A DNA stretch of 37,157 bases. Source: Perkinsus marinus ATCC 50983 (lineage: Eukaryota > Perkinsozoa > Perkinsida > Perkinsidae). Shown piece by piece: positions 20,333 to 32,800 of this stretch. Location of the stretch: positions 1,243,947 through 1,281,103 of the forward strand of contig NW_003214508.1 of assembly GCF_000006405.1 (NCBI RefSeq). Direction: 5' to 3'. Both the position numbers and the translations under genes were made by a program. Position 1 is the stretch's first letter, and every line of letters begins with the position of its first letter. The notes under the pieces were generated by a model. It was given only the letters and a program-made list of their open reading frames with translations, was not told where the DNA came from and made no database searches.

Positions 20333-21004
20333 ATGTGCTCGCTTTCCTCAGCTGAGCTCAGGGGCTTCGCTACTCATTATAGAAGTTTACCTACTAATCC
20401 TGGTAGAAGTGTACGAAAGACAATAAGAATTTCCCAAAATTTCCTCAGCATTTTTATGTTGTCACCAACACATGTGCATATCCCCTCACACTGCTGCGTT
20501 TACCCCTGTTGTTACAGGACCCACCAGTGGTGTGATTATAAAAGGGAAATCGTCCAGAGCGGACATATTCGTTGGAGAAGCAGTCATTTCGCACGAGGGA
20601 AACTGCCCCGTTACACTGTACTAAAGGATGATTTGACTTACCTCTACCTAAAGATTGCTCCCAATCTTGCGATTCATAGAGCACTAACCTCAGCTAATGC
20701 AGGGAGGCCTGAGAATTTATAAGGCCGAAGTGTACCGTTTCTGGTAGGGAAGGCTGGGACTCAGCAAGGGGCGTCTCGTGCTGTCCATTTTTTGGCCTTG
20801 GTCGACACGAATGTTGACGAACACGTCACTCGAGTATCGTACACACAGTTCCCACAACTAGTGAGGACGTATGCCGCTTACTGGGCTGCGTGCTCCGCAA
20901 TGGATCTGTTCATTTTAAGTGATCATCCTGGTGGTAGCGTCTTTGGTGTCGAGTTGCCGTTGCGGGGTATGGGGACTGTCACTGATTATGTCGCACTATT
21001 ATGA
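20333..21004 (+). CDS. Unrecognised multi-exon protein
   Basis: A first exon from the ATG at 20333 (MCSLSSAELRGFATHYRSLP) runs to a donor at 20402. A 116-nt intron follows, then an exon from 20518 (GPTSGVIIKGKSSRADIFVG, then EAVISHEGNCPVT). The two join in phase. The last coding stretch ends at the stop at 21004 and includes AVHFLALVDTNVDEHVTRVS, FPQLVRTYAAYWAACSAMDL and LFILSDHPGGSVFGVELPL. The link between the second and last exons (20620-20760) is unclear. The product is not recognised. It lies upstream of SRP54 on the same strand with 183 bp between. Intron 1 holds copy C of the intronic repeat. Confidence 0.45.
20422..20485 (+). repeat. Intronic dispersed repeat, copy C
   Basis: It fills most of intron 1 of the gene at 20333-21004. 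It shares AATTTCCCAAAATTTCCTCAG (one difference) and CCAACACATGTG with copy A at 6821-6892, and CATGTGCATAT with copy B. All three copies found in this window are inside introns. Confidence 0.55.
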
Positions 21005-21187
21005 TTCAAATTGCGGTAAATCATCGTCTATGCTATACCGAGTATCTACCGTTCTAGTCACACAGTCGCCTACAGCTCATCTCAACTATTCGAAGTGTGA
21101 ATACTGGTGGGAGCCTTTGGACGAGTTCTCCTACTGGGTTGTATACCTGTGTGGTTATTAACAGTCAATTTTGGTAGTTTTGTCACA

Positions 21188-23495
<2,308 letters not shown>

Positions 23496-23647
23496 GGTCC
23501 AGTGGAGTAGTCTATGCTTGTTGCTTCGTACCAGTACTAGTTAACCATTGCTTAACACACTTCACTGCCTTTACTTGCCTTGTAGTTCTTCTTTGTGGTG
23601 CCCGACTGTAGTTGCGGTGCTCGTTGTAGTTGTAGTTGGTCTGCAAT

Positions 23648-24875
23648 ATGTCAATGCTAGACGACAGTGATGACGATGATGACTTCGTGATGAGGTTCGT
23701 CAGTGATAGGTTGAAGGCCAAAGTTCGGGCGGAAGGTGAGTGCTTTGCCCTTGGTCGTAATAGCAGAATTGGTCAGAAGTAATCAGGGGTTGATTTCAGA
23801 TCCTCCAGAGAAACATCGTCCGGGTGTGGTGAAGAGCTCGGAAGCAGCAGGAGGCGAGTTCTTCGATGGCCTTGACTTGGCCATGGCGACTACCCGACAG
23901 CCTCCTCGGACCTTCGCCTCCACTGATCATTCAAGCGAGAGTGCGGCAATTACACTGGCTGGGTTGAATACTAAAGCGAAAGCAGGTGTGATGTTGATAC
24001 GATCTCGGAGTGTCTTTTGGAGGTCGGCTTTACCCTGTAGGTGAATGGAATGTCGATCCTGAAGAAGTCATCGGTGATAATGCGACTGAAGCTTTGCCGG
24101 AACGGCCCCCACTTGCGCTCAATAATGCGGCGCCTGATGTCGTCTCGGCTGTCGCTGAGAGGTGAGAGAATGTGTATGATAGTCTGTGCAGTTGGTGTGT
24201 GTAGGAAGGAGGCCAAGCGGGAGAAGGATGAACGTCTGGATGGATGGTTCGGGTTGCCTCGGCAGCAGCTAACGCCTCAGATGAAGAACGAGCTGAGGGT
24301 GGGTCAGGGGTATTTACATCTAGTTGAGTTATCTTACCAAATTTATCATCTTTGGTATCGAAGTGTTCACTGTGACATACCTGCAAGTCGTCAACGACTG
24401 AACCATCGAGATGATGTCCTTCACACTTTCCCATCCGGCGTGCCTCTCGTTGACCTCCCTCAATGAATCAGGCTATCAAAAGTGGTGGTGTTAGATACTC
24501 AAATTGAAGCCGTATATGGACCCTAAGAAATTCATGAAGCGGCTCGATAGCAAGAAGTTGCCCACCCACTTCCATATTGGCGTTGAAGTCGGCGGCGGCA
24601 AGGTCAGGGCGGGAGGTGGAGAAGAGAGCCAAGCAGCTGGGACATATAACAAGAGGTCTCGAGGTGAGTCTAGTAGTCAATCGCTGTTGCGTTACAACTG
24701 AGGTAATTCAGGTTCCGGCGTTTCGCTTCTGTCGGATGCTCTTAAGGACTCGACGGTCCAGGCGTGGACTCAGCGCCGACTCAGCGAGGCCCAAACGTTG
24801 GCCAAGTTGCGGGCACCGTACAAGGTTAAGCGAAAGAGCAAGGCGGCTAAGAACAGCTGGAAGAAGAGAAAATAG
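23648..24875 (+). CDS. FCF2: FCF2-type rRNA processing factor
   Basis: FCF2 (TdIF2/DNTTIP2 in animals) is a nucleolar protein needed for early pre-rRNA cleavage in the small-subunit pathway. Six exons join in phase from the ATG at 23648. The N-terminal half is acidic and low in complexity (DDSDDDDDF). The Fcf2 domain starts with KRE..ERLDGWFGLPRQQLTPQMKNEL, goes on after a 213-nt intron with LKLKPYMDPKKFMKR and DSKKLPTHFHIGV, and ends in the basic tail KVKRKSKAAKNSWKKRK, like the family's FWKKRK end. Family consensus: WF.LPA..LTPE.K.DL, then R..LDPKRFYKK...KKLPKYFQIG. The ATG is 152 bp after the SRP54 stop, on the same strand. Confidence 0.85.
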
Positions 24876-25086
24876 TGTCTCGGTTGTCATTATACTCGTA
24901 CCTTCTACTGCCACGTTTCACTGTCCATTCCGGAACCCTTGTGTTCGTCATGCGCTGGTAGCGCGGCACTACATTCCCATGATGCAGTTGGGAGCATGAG
25001 AATGAATGGATGTGCTTCAACTCACGTTCATGTAGGAAGCCATTCTCCATGTCGTATTGCTAAACGAGTGCGGTCGAGATGAGTGT

Positions 25087-26125
25087 ATGATAGATCTCGC
25101 TCGCCCAAAAATAGATCAAGCTGGGCAGTGGTCGTAACTTTCGAGTCGGAAGTGTGGCGGCTGATTCGTCCAGGTCGAATACACGGAGCTTACACTGTGG
25201 TTTTTGTTAATGGTCAGATGGTGATTTCTCGTGAAGTGTCTGTCGTTTGCAGCTGATTCAGCGGAAGCTTTCTAATGAGATTCACTATTTGTCACTGCCT
25301 TCTCGGGGCTGTTCCGGCTATCGCTCTGCGTCGTCGCGGATCGGAGTATCAGCTGACCGACTTGGTACAGCTTGCACTCTCATCGGGGATGAGCTTTTCT
25401 CGAGATTTTAGGTAACGGCAACTTCTAACATACTCAATGCTTTGGAAGAGACCGAACAGACGATGGACAGGAGCGTGATGGTAACCTTCTGCCCGGTCGA
25501 GACTTCCGATGTCGCTTCGCTCTCTCAGGCTGCTTTGATGCAGTGGCCGTTGATTCCGGGCTCAGCCGAGGCGCCTCCAGCTAGCATTGGCTCTCTGTAA
25601 GGGGTTTTGCGGTGGTTTGGCGTTGGTATGGTTGGGCCTTTTAGGAGAGGAACACCGGTTTCTGTGAAGGCAGGAGCGACCAGCACGCCATTGCCGATCG
25701 CCCAAGCCTTACTGAACGTCATCATCTCGCTGGTTATCTCGGCGATCCTCCTGACTGCTGCTACGGTGAGGATCAGGGTTTTTTGTATGGAAATCTACTT
25801 CTACGTTCAGATCGTCTATCGGCACACCGTAGCAGGGTGGTTGAGGAGGCTATCGGCTCGTCGGTTCTTGAGCCCAGTTCTCCGCAGTATTCATGTGGGT
25901 TCAGCACGGTTCATGCTGAACGAGAGTTTTCAATGACTGACTTTTCTTCAGAAACCCACGAGAAGCTCCAGCATTGAAGTGGCCAGTCAGCCCTCAGAGA
26001 AAGTGCCAGCTTTGGTGATCGCGCCAGCCACGGTGGATGACCCGCTCACAAGTGCTATGATAGAAAAGACACCCGACTCCGACTCGGATAATGCAAGCAC
26101 TGTGGATGAGGAGTCCTTGGCGTAG
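25087..26125 (+). CDS. Unrecognised membrane protein
   Basis: Exons join in phase from about 25174: a hydrophobic stretch (TELTLWFLLMVRCGSFLM) running into ICHCLLGAVPAIALRRRG, a loop (EYQLTDLVQLALSSGMSFS), a Pro/Ala-rich part (WPLIPGSAEAPPASIGSL), a second membrane helix (IAQALLNVIISLVISAILLT), a basic segment (WLRRLSARRFLSPVLRSI) and an acidic tail (TPDSDSDNASTVDEESLA). Introns fall at about 25229, 25411, 25597, 25766 and 25894, with standard borders. The 5' end is uncertain; the ATG at 25087 did not link in phase to the next exon. Two or three membrane segments and a phosphorylatable acidic tail suggest an endomembrane protein, but no family was recognised. Confidence 0.45.
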
Positions 26126-26280
26126 AGCTGTCATTCAATGATAATACCTTGATTTCATTTACCGTGTCTATGACACGATAACACGTTGATGTGATGGCCG
26201 ATGCCATGGATACGCTATGTTGTACATGCTGCTCTTGAATTGTGAGCAGTAGCCACGAAATTGGTTTAGGCTTGTGTTGC

Positions 26281-26645
26281 ATGAGTGGAGACAATGAGAA
26301 GACAGTCTTGAATGAATCTGTTCTCCTGAACGTTCTATCAGCATTGATCGTCGCGAGTGGAGCTCAAGGAGCGACTTTGTCAGGTCGTCGCTGGCCTGGT
26401 TCGCACATCATTAGGTGGAGGAGTGCCTGTTTCATGGCAACTTCCGTACGGATAAATTTATCGGCGTTGTTGTAGTTGGAAGCCGGTGTTCCGGTGATGA
26501 AAGCATTGAAAGGTAAGTTGTTTGTAACAGCGTGCATGCTGCCATGGCTTGCATGAGTGTCGTCTCGGTTCCTAAACGTCCTCCCGTTCCGTCTAACTAT
26601 GCGACTCTGGGGAAGCAAGAGCCTACCACGCAAACGGTCCAGTGA
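26281..26645 (+). CDS. Small unrecognised protein
   Basis: A frame from the ATG at 26281 (MSGDNEKTVLNESVLLNVLS) is followed in another frame by VELKERLCQ, a 32-nt intron, and VEECLFHGNFRTDKF, IGVVVVGSRCSGDESIE. An 18-nt gap that looks like a very short intron follows, then HAAMACMSVVSVPKRPPVPS to a stop at 26645. The second part is clearly coding-like. The frame change near 26345 is unexplained: a missing base or an intron not seen. No family was recognised. Confidence 0.35.
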
Positions 26646-26703
26646 GCGGATATGATTGAAAGACAATGTTAAGCTGACACTAGCATTTTGCAAGCGTTAT
26701 GTA

Positions 26704-27317
26704 TTGAGGTATATTTCAAGATGGCATAGTCGCCCCTCCGTAGAAATTGACTGTGTTGAGGTATATCTTGAGATGGCATAGTCGCCCCTCCGTAGAAATT
26801 GACTGTGTTGAGGTATATCTTGAGATGGCATAGTCGCCCCTCCGTAGAAATTGACTGTGTTGAGGTATACCTTGAGATGGCATAGTCGCCCCTCCGTAGA
26901 AATTGACTGTGTTGAGGTATACCTTGAGATGGCATAGTCGCCCCTCCGTAGAAATTGACTGTGTTGAGGTATATCTTGAGATGGCATAGTCGCCCCTCCG
27001 TAGAAATTGACTGTGTTGAGGTATATCTTGAGATGGCATAGTCGCCCCTCCGTAGAAATTGACTGTGTTGAGGTATATCTTGAGATGGCATAGTCGCCCC
27101 TCCGTAGAAATTGACTGTGTTGAGGTATATCTTGAGATGGCATAGTCGCCCCTCCGTAGAAATTGACTGTGTTGAGGTATATCTTGAGATGGCATAGTCG
27201 CCCCTCCGTAGAAATTGACTGTGTTGAGGTATATCGTGAGATGGCATAGTCGCCCCTCCGTAGAAATTGACTGTGTTGAGACATATCTCGACGTGGCCTA
27301 GTCGCCCCGCCTGTAAG
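26704..27317. repeat. 52-bp minisatellite, 11 full copies plus one diverged copy
   Basis: The unit begins TTGAGGTATATCTTGAGATG and contains GCATAGTCGCCCCTCCGTAG. Copies start every 52 bp from 26704 to 27224, and a diverged partial copy starts at 27276. Copies are nearly identical. Differences cluster at one place: copy 1 has ATTTCAAG, copies 4 and 5 have ACCTTGAG, copy 11 has ATCGTGAG, the rest ATCTTGAG. Because 52 is not a multiple of 3, translation cycles through three frames, and on the minus strand all three are free of stops over the array. Confidence 0.97.
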
Positions 27318-27417
27318 TGCATATCACGAAGCGACCCCAAGTTAACGTCAGTTTGCGCGTGTTATGTTGCCACCCTCAAGTTTATACTGTAGCTATCATT
27401 TTCTAGCCTTCAATTGA

Positions 27418-29043
27418 ATGAATACCAATGGAGATACCTTGGGCACTGTAGAGTCTCCTGTGCGATCAACACTCCTGTCAGAGGACTCCAAGTTTACGGA
27501 AGTCAACGAAATCGTAGGTGGGGTATTATTTGAGTGTTCTGAGTGTACAATCTCTCGCCCGTAGAGCCTCAACAAGAGGGCGTTCTTCCTGAGATGTGCG
27601 ATGAGCTGGGGTATGCAGGTGGTTCTTTGAGAGCCTTGCAGCACAGCGACTGCCTGCGGGTGAGATATCGAGGGAAATCTTGTTGACGGAACTCTCCAAG
27701 CTGGTTCCTGTCTTAGTATGCTCAGGAAGTAGCGGAGGCAAGTGATACAGAACCATTATCGCCAGCGAACACGCGGTTTTTTAAGTACCGCAATGAGACC
27801 AGCACGTTCATTGGGAGAGTGGACGATGCGAGTTCATCGTCGAGGCTCCATAGGCTCATTGGGGAGCCCAGAAGAGACTTGTCCATCGTTAAGGGTGGCG
27901 ATCCCTTTAACAATGAACAGTCGAGAGAACATCATAGGAAGTAACTCAAGCATTGCCTGGAGGTTCCAGTGGTGCTCAGAGTGCTCCGGCTTTTGAAGGA
28001 AGCCATGTCCGAGGAGAATCTTTGTGCTGCAGTGACAGCGATCGAGCAAGCGGGGATTGGGTGGATGGAAGGTATCGAGGAAGATCTCACCGAGGCTAGA
28101 GAGACGCTCCGAAAGATGCAATGTCAACGAGCGTAAGACGCGCTGTAGTAGAACCAGACGTCTTTACCACGTTACCATGGCGAGTGTTAGTCCTTCTCAA
28201 TGGCAACGTATAGCAACGGCTTGTCGAATCTTCATCATCAGGAAACTGCGAGAAGCACTTCACTTCGGGGGCATCCAGGAAATAAGAATGGCAATAACAG
28301 GCGCCAAGGAGCTGCCTTCACCAGGACCGCATGAGCCCACTATTAGCGACTTAGTCCAGATGAATGAGGTGAAGCTTGAGCAGCTTATGGCCGAGCGGAG
28401 AGAGGTAGCCCTGCGAGGCCCCTGCGCAGGATTCATGGCCGCTGTGTGATTGTAGATGGCACGACAATATGTGTCAGACGCTGAACAGTTAGCGCGAGCG
28501 ATGCCGGCTATACCCGCGTGGTTCCTCCGAAAAGATGCCGAAACGCAACTCCCATTCAAAACTACGCCAGAAGTCGAGAGATTTGATACCGTGACCAGGT
28601 TTTAATGCGGTCCTTGGGGCACTGACGACCTGGTCTCAGGCGATACTGGAAGAGCCACAAGACATAAATGCGAACCAAGTGATGACTGTTTGTGAGCAAT
28701 TCAGTGGCAGCTCTTTATCAGCATAGGTGAGGATGGCAGCGGACGTACTGATGAGAAATGGCAAAACCAAGAGAGCAATACTCCAGTGCGCTCACTGGCT
28801 TGAGAAGAATAGTGAGTTGCAGCTCATTATAGACCAGACGGAACAAGTAACGACTTAGATGCCCCATTGCGTAAAAGGTCTACAGTCGTGCGACACGCTG
28901 CTCATCTGAGGAGCGAGGCGATTAGACGCCTCCGCGCGGCAGTCGAAGGCTACCTCTGGGGTTCCACTCAATCAGACCGTGCCATTGCACATGCAATCGA
29001 GGATGCGCGAGATATTGGTAGCAACACGAAGGGTCAGCGATAG
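27418..29043 (+). CDS. Unrecognised alpha-helical protein
   Basis: The ATG at 27418 opens MNTNGDTLGTVESPVRS. Exons join in phase through EPQQEGVLPEMCDELGYAGG, YAQEVAEASDTEPLSP, FIGRVDDASSSSRLHRLIGE, EENLCAAVTAIEQAGIGWM with EGIEEDLTEARETLRKM, and APSQWQRIATACRIFIIRKL to MAERRE and MARQYVSDAEQLARAMPAIP. Further coding-like pieces at 28730-28857 and 28860-29043 end in RRLRAAVEGYLWGSTQSDRA and IAHAIEDARDIGSNTKGQR. The last links (28600-28880) do not close in phase, probably through base errors. The protein is helical and shows a loose repeat of the type L.AAV..A...G......EA..L. No family was recognised. The minisatellite ends 100 bp upstream. Confidence 0.5.
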
Positions 29044-29800
29044 CATCACATTGTGCCCCGTGACCCCTCTTACGAGCTGAAATGACATTTCTAACACATT
29101 GCGACAGTAGAAGAGAATTTATGGGCAACACTGTGGGGAGATGCTTCATCTCCTTCATGCCCTATCCATGAAGAGAACTAGCTCAGAAGCATAATATTTA
29201 TTATCGCGATTTGCCTCCTATTGTTCCACATTAAGCACGACTGGGTGATAGTACCTGAGAGGTAAACTTCCAGATGCTAGTCCGTTATCTCGAGGTGCAT
29301 CAGAAGACTCAATCATCCGGGAGATAAAACCCTTGAAGTCGCTCTGCCGAGAGATGCCTGATCGCTTGAGTTGTTGCGATCTTTAATTGAGGAGTTTGAA
29401 CTGCCTATGTTTTTGCTGTTGCTGCATTGAGATCATTTTCTATGACAATGGCATCGTTCGTGTTTGTATGGTGCAGGGTTGCTTGGGGAGGGGGCCTCAC
29501 ATGTGGAGGGGATTCAACAAAGAGTGGCACAAGCTCCGAGGGAACATCCCTGAACGTTGATAGGTTGATAGCAAGTGTGTATTAGTGCAAAACTTCAGTA
29601 GTCTCACTAGGGAATGCGCAGTGCTCTCCAAGGTCGGAGGACGCACAACCTGAAGGCGAGTCTTCGAGATCGTATGTGGCGGAGGGGGAGGATGCGATCT
29701 ATGATTAATACGAGTCGTAACCTGATTCAGAAAACTGTCGAGGTGGGCCCTGCAGATTCCCTGGTTCAAACGGCGCAGAAAGAGCATTTGTTAGTAGGCA
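29044..29800. other. Region between the helical gene and the channel gene
   Basis: A possible exon at 29614-29751 (MRSALQGRRTHNLKASLRDR) ends at a donor-like GAG|GTGGGC but does not join in phase to the channel's first exon. It may be untranslated leader or an upstream exon of the channel. Nothing else is recognisable. Confidence 0.35.
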
Positions 29801-32800
29801 ATGGCAAGGCAAGTGAAGCATCGAGATACTCAACAACTGACTACAATGGAGCAGACCTATGAGGGCTTCTTCACAGACTTCGATGAGGATTGCGTCGACC
29901 AGTATAAGGCCGAAGAGGTACACAGCATTTCCCCTGTGGGCGCGATAATCAGTGTTGGTCCGCAGAGAATAGTTGGAAGTCGTCAAAAGATCGAAGATTC
30001 GCACAACTTGAAGGGAGCAGGCCTTAGCGTCCTGGGAACTGGCCAAACCTCTCTTGCCAATTTATACCACTCGCCGCAGACATCACAGAGTGAGCAAACT
30101 CTGCCGACCACGAGAAGGCCGACTATCTGGGATCGAGCCGTAGATGGCATCCTGCTAAGATCTGAATGCCTCGTATGGCCCGATAGCAGGTGAGATAAGA
30201 GCACATTAATCGACTGCAGCAGAGGCCTCAGATTCCGTAGAACTTGGGATATCATTCTACTGCTGCTCATACTCTACCAGGCTGTCACTGTGCCGCTACT
30301 ACTCGCATTCCCATATATACATCTCTCTAAGGGTTACGAACTATTCGAGGATGTGATGACTATGTGAGTCCTGTGTTCCTGGAGCTGAGGCATTCACTGC
30401 CTTTCAAGGGTGTACTTCTGTCCTGTCCAACAATAGTGTGTCGCAGGTTCTTCCTCCTAGATGTACTGGCCAACTTCTGCACGGGATATCAGAAGCCGAA
30501 TGGAGTTATCGAGATGGACGCTAAGCATGTCGGACTATTCAAGCCGCTTTCGCTTACTATGTTTTCTCCGATCATATCCTGCCTAACGTCGAGCTGTTTG
30601 TCTGTAGGTCGCTTTACATTACCTCAAAGGATGGTTTCTGCTCGACTTGGTGGCATCATTTCCTTATTCATGGATTATCACGGCAGCAGCTGGCAGCGAT
30701 GTGAGTCATGCGATCAAGATCGGCCTCACGACTGCTCTCAGTCGGCGGCCTCTCGTGGACCGAATCTCCTCCGTATCATCCGACTTGGTCGCATCACGAG
30801 GGGTTTGAAGTTAGTGCGACTCCTTAAAGTGAGTGCAACGTCGGGTGTGCTTTCAACCGTGCGGGTTTCCTAGTCCACGAGACTGAAGCAAGGTCGACGT
30901 TCTCAGATCAAAAGCGTGATGGATGAGGTCTCGGCTTCATTTGCTGGAGCTCTGGTTGAGTCGTTCGCCATGACTATCATCGGTATGGGCAAGCTCAGCA
31001 TCCTAGTGGTATGGTCCTTCTCTTCAATTGCATGCTAGTAGAACTCCCTCTTTCCATTCACCTGTTATCAGTTGCTTATCGCGCACTGGAACGCCTGCGC
31101 ATTTGGTATGCTAGGCTGGGAGCTGTATCGTTCTGGCGCTGAAAATTGGATATACAGGCTTGAAGAGATCAGAGGTGGAAAGGGGTACACCATGACGATA
31201 CACTTTCAGACTGTCACGAACGATGACTTATCAACGAGCCGTATATGACACAGGTGTCCTGTAGGTGAATACCCCACGGAGTTGGTGACTCTCTATCAGA
31301 GAGCGTGCACGGATGGTGATCCTGCTGAGCTGATGGCAACCCCGTACACCAATTGGGATGAGTAGCCTCAGGCAACTCGATTTCATGTTGCAACTGATGT
31401 ATCATTAGTTACTCCCGTGGACAGCGGATCTGTGTGTTGCATGATGCATTCGAGGCCTACCTCAACAGCATGTTCTGGAGTTGCAGACTATCGCAGCTGT
31501 TGGGTAGATTGCTTTACTGAACTACCAGAGCCATCAATCTTGGTCGAAGCGATAGATCACTGTTATATCACAGAATCTCATTCTTATCTGATGCTGGCGG
31601 TTCGCCCAGCACACTCAGAGATAAAGATGAGATTCTGTAGCGGAGTTTGAGAGGAGAGAAGCTTTTGATCTCATTAGATACGGCAACATTTACGGCTGGC
31701 ACTGGGGAGAGCGGTTATACTCCATCATCGCCATGCTCATCGGTTGCGCAGCTTTTGGATTAACCGTTGGCTTTGTGAGTCTCGAACGACTTGGGCAATG
31801 GAAGAACATGAAACAAACCACTGTATAATATATGCGAACGCTATCTCGAATTGTTGAGTAGGATGCGCAATAGGCTGAGCTTGATCCGCAAAAGATGTAT
31901 CTTGTTTTTATTGCTCAGCAGGAACTCCAGCATTTCACATAATCCCTCTGATAGGTTCAAACCCTATACACCCCTCCTGACATCGTTCTCAACCACTTCC
32001 AGACCAAACGGAGAAATGCAATTGTCTACCTCAAACGCAACCTCCGCTTGCCCCCACATATCATGGATAAGATCCACACCTACTTTCGCTCCCAAGAAGA
32101 GCGGTAAGCAGCTATGAGCGTATCTCCGGAAGCTTGGGGATTTCCCTCAGACATCGGCTTCATCGTGTGGAATGCGATGAGATCCTCCGTATGCTATCCT
32201 TGCCATTACGCTCTGAGGTCCAAAGACACATTCGCGGGGGAGTGTTGAACCAGTGAGAATAACAGTGCGGGATGCGTCGTGATCGCCTTTCGCTTCATAT
32301 CATGAGAATATTATACTTCCTGGTAAGCTATAAGCTTGATAGATATTCTCAATAGATATTCCAATTTATATCAATAGATATTCTCTATAAATCCAATATA
32401 ATATTTATATCTAGTTTATATTATAATTACTCCTGGGTATACAACTTGTACTTTCAGACTGCCAATGTTCTCGGAATGCCCTACTGTTGATGCGCAACTC
32501 CCCGCAAGTCTAGTTTTGAAGCTGGTTCCAGTTGAATATGGTCCCAACGACATCCTTTTCGAATGTGGAGAGTTGGCCGATTGCGCGTATTTCTTGGCTC
32601 AGGGCAAGGTGAGGAGGCTTTTGATGAGATCAGTCCCTTCGAGATAGCAACTGGAGTGCCGAGAATCTTCTGATAAGTAGCAGGTTGATACTGTATCAGG
32701 TTCGTCTGCTGAATAAGTCTCTACGATCATCCATGACGTTGAGAAACAACGGCAACGACACGCATTTTGGAGAGCTTTCGCTTCTAGTGAACTCCGTCCG

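Noticed and set aside
26704-27317. CRISPR-like array
   Set aside because: Units follow each other directly with no variable spacers. The genome is plainly eukaryotic, so this is a minisatellite.
26669-27340. 223-residue repeat protein as a definite gene
   Set aside because: The frame exists only because the repeat unit lacks stops. No splice signals or unique flanking coding sequence support a gene.
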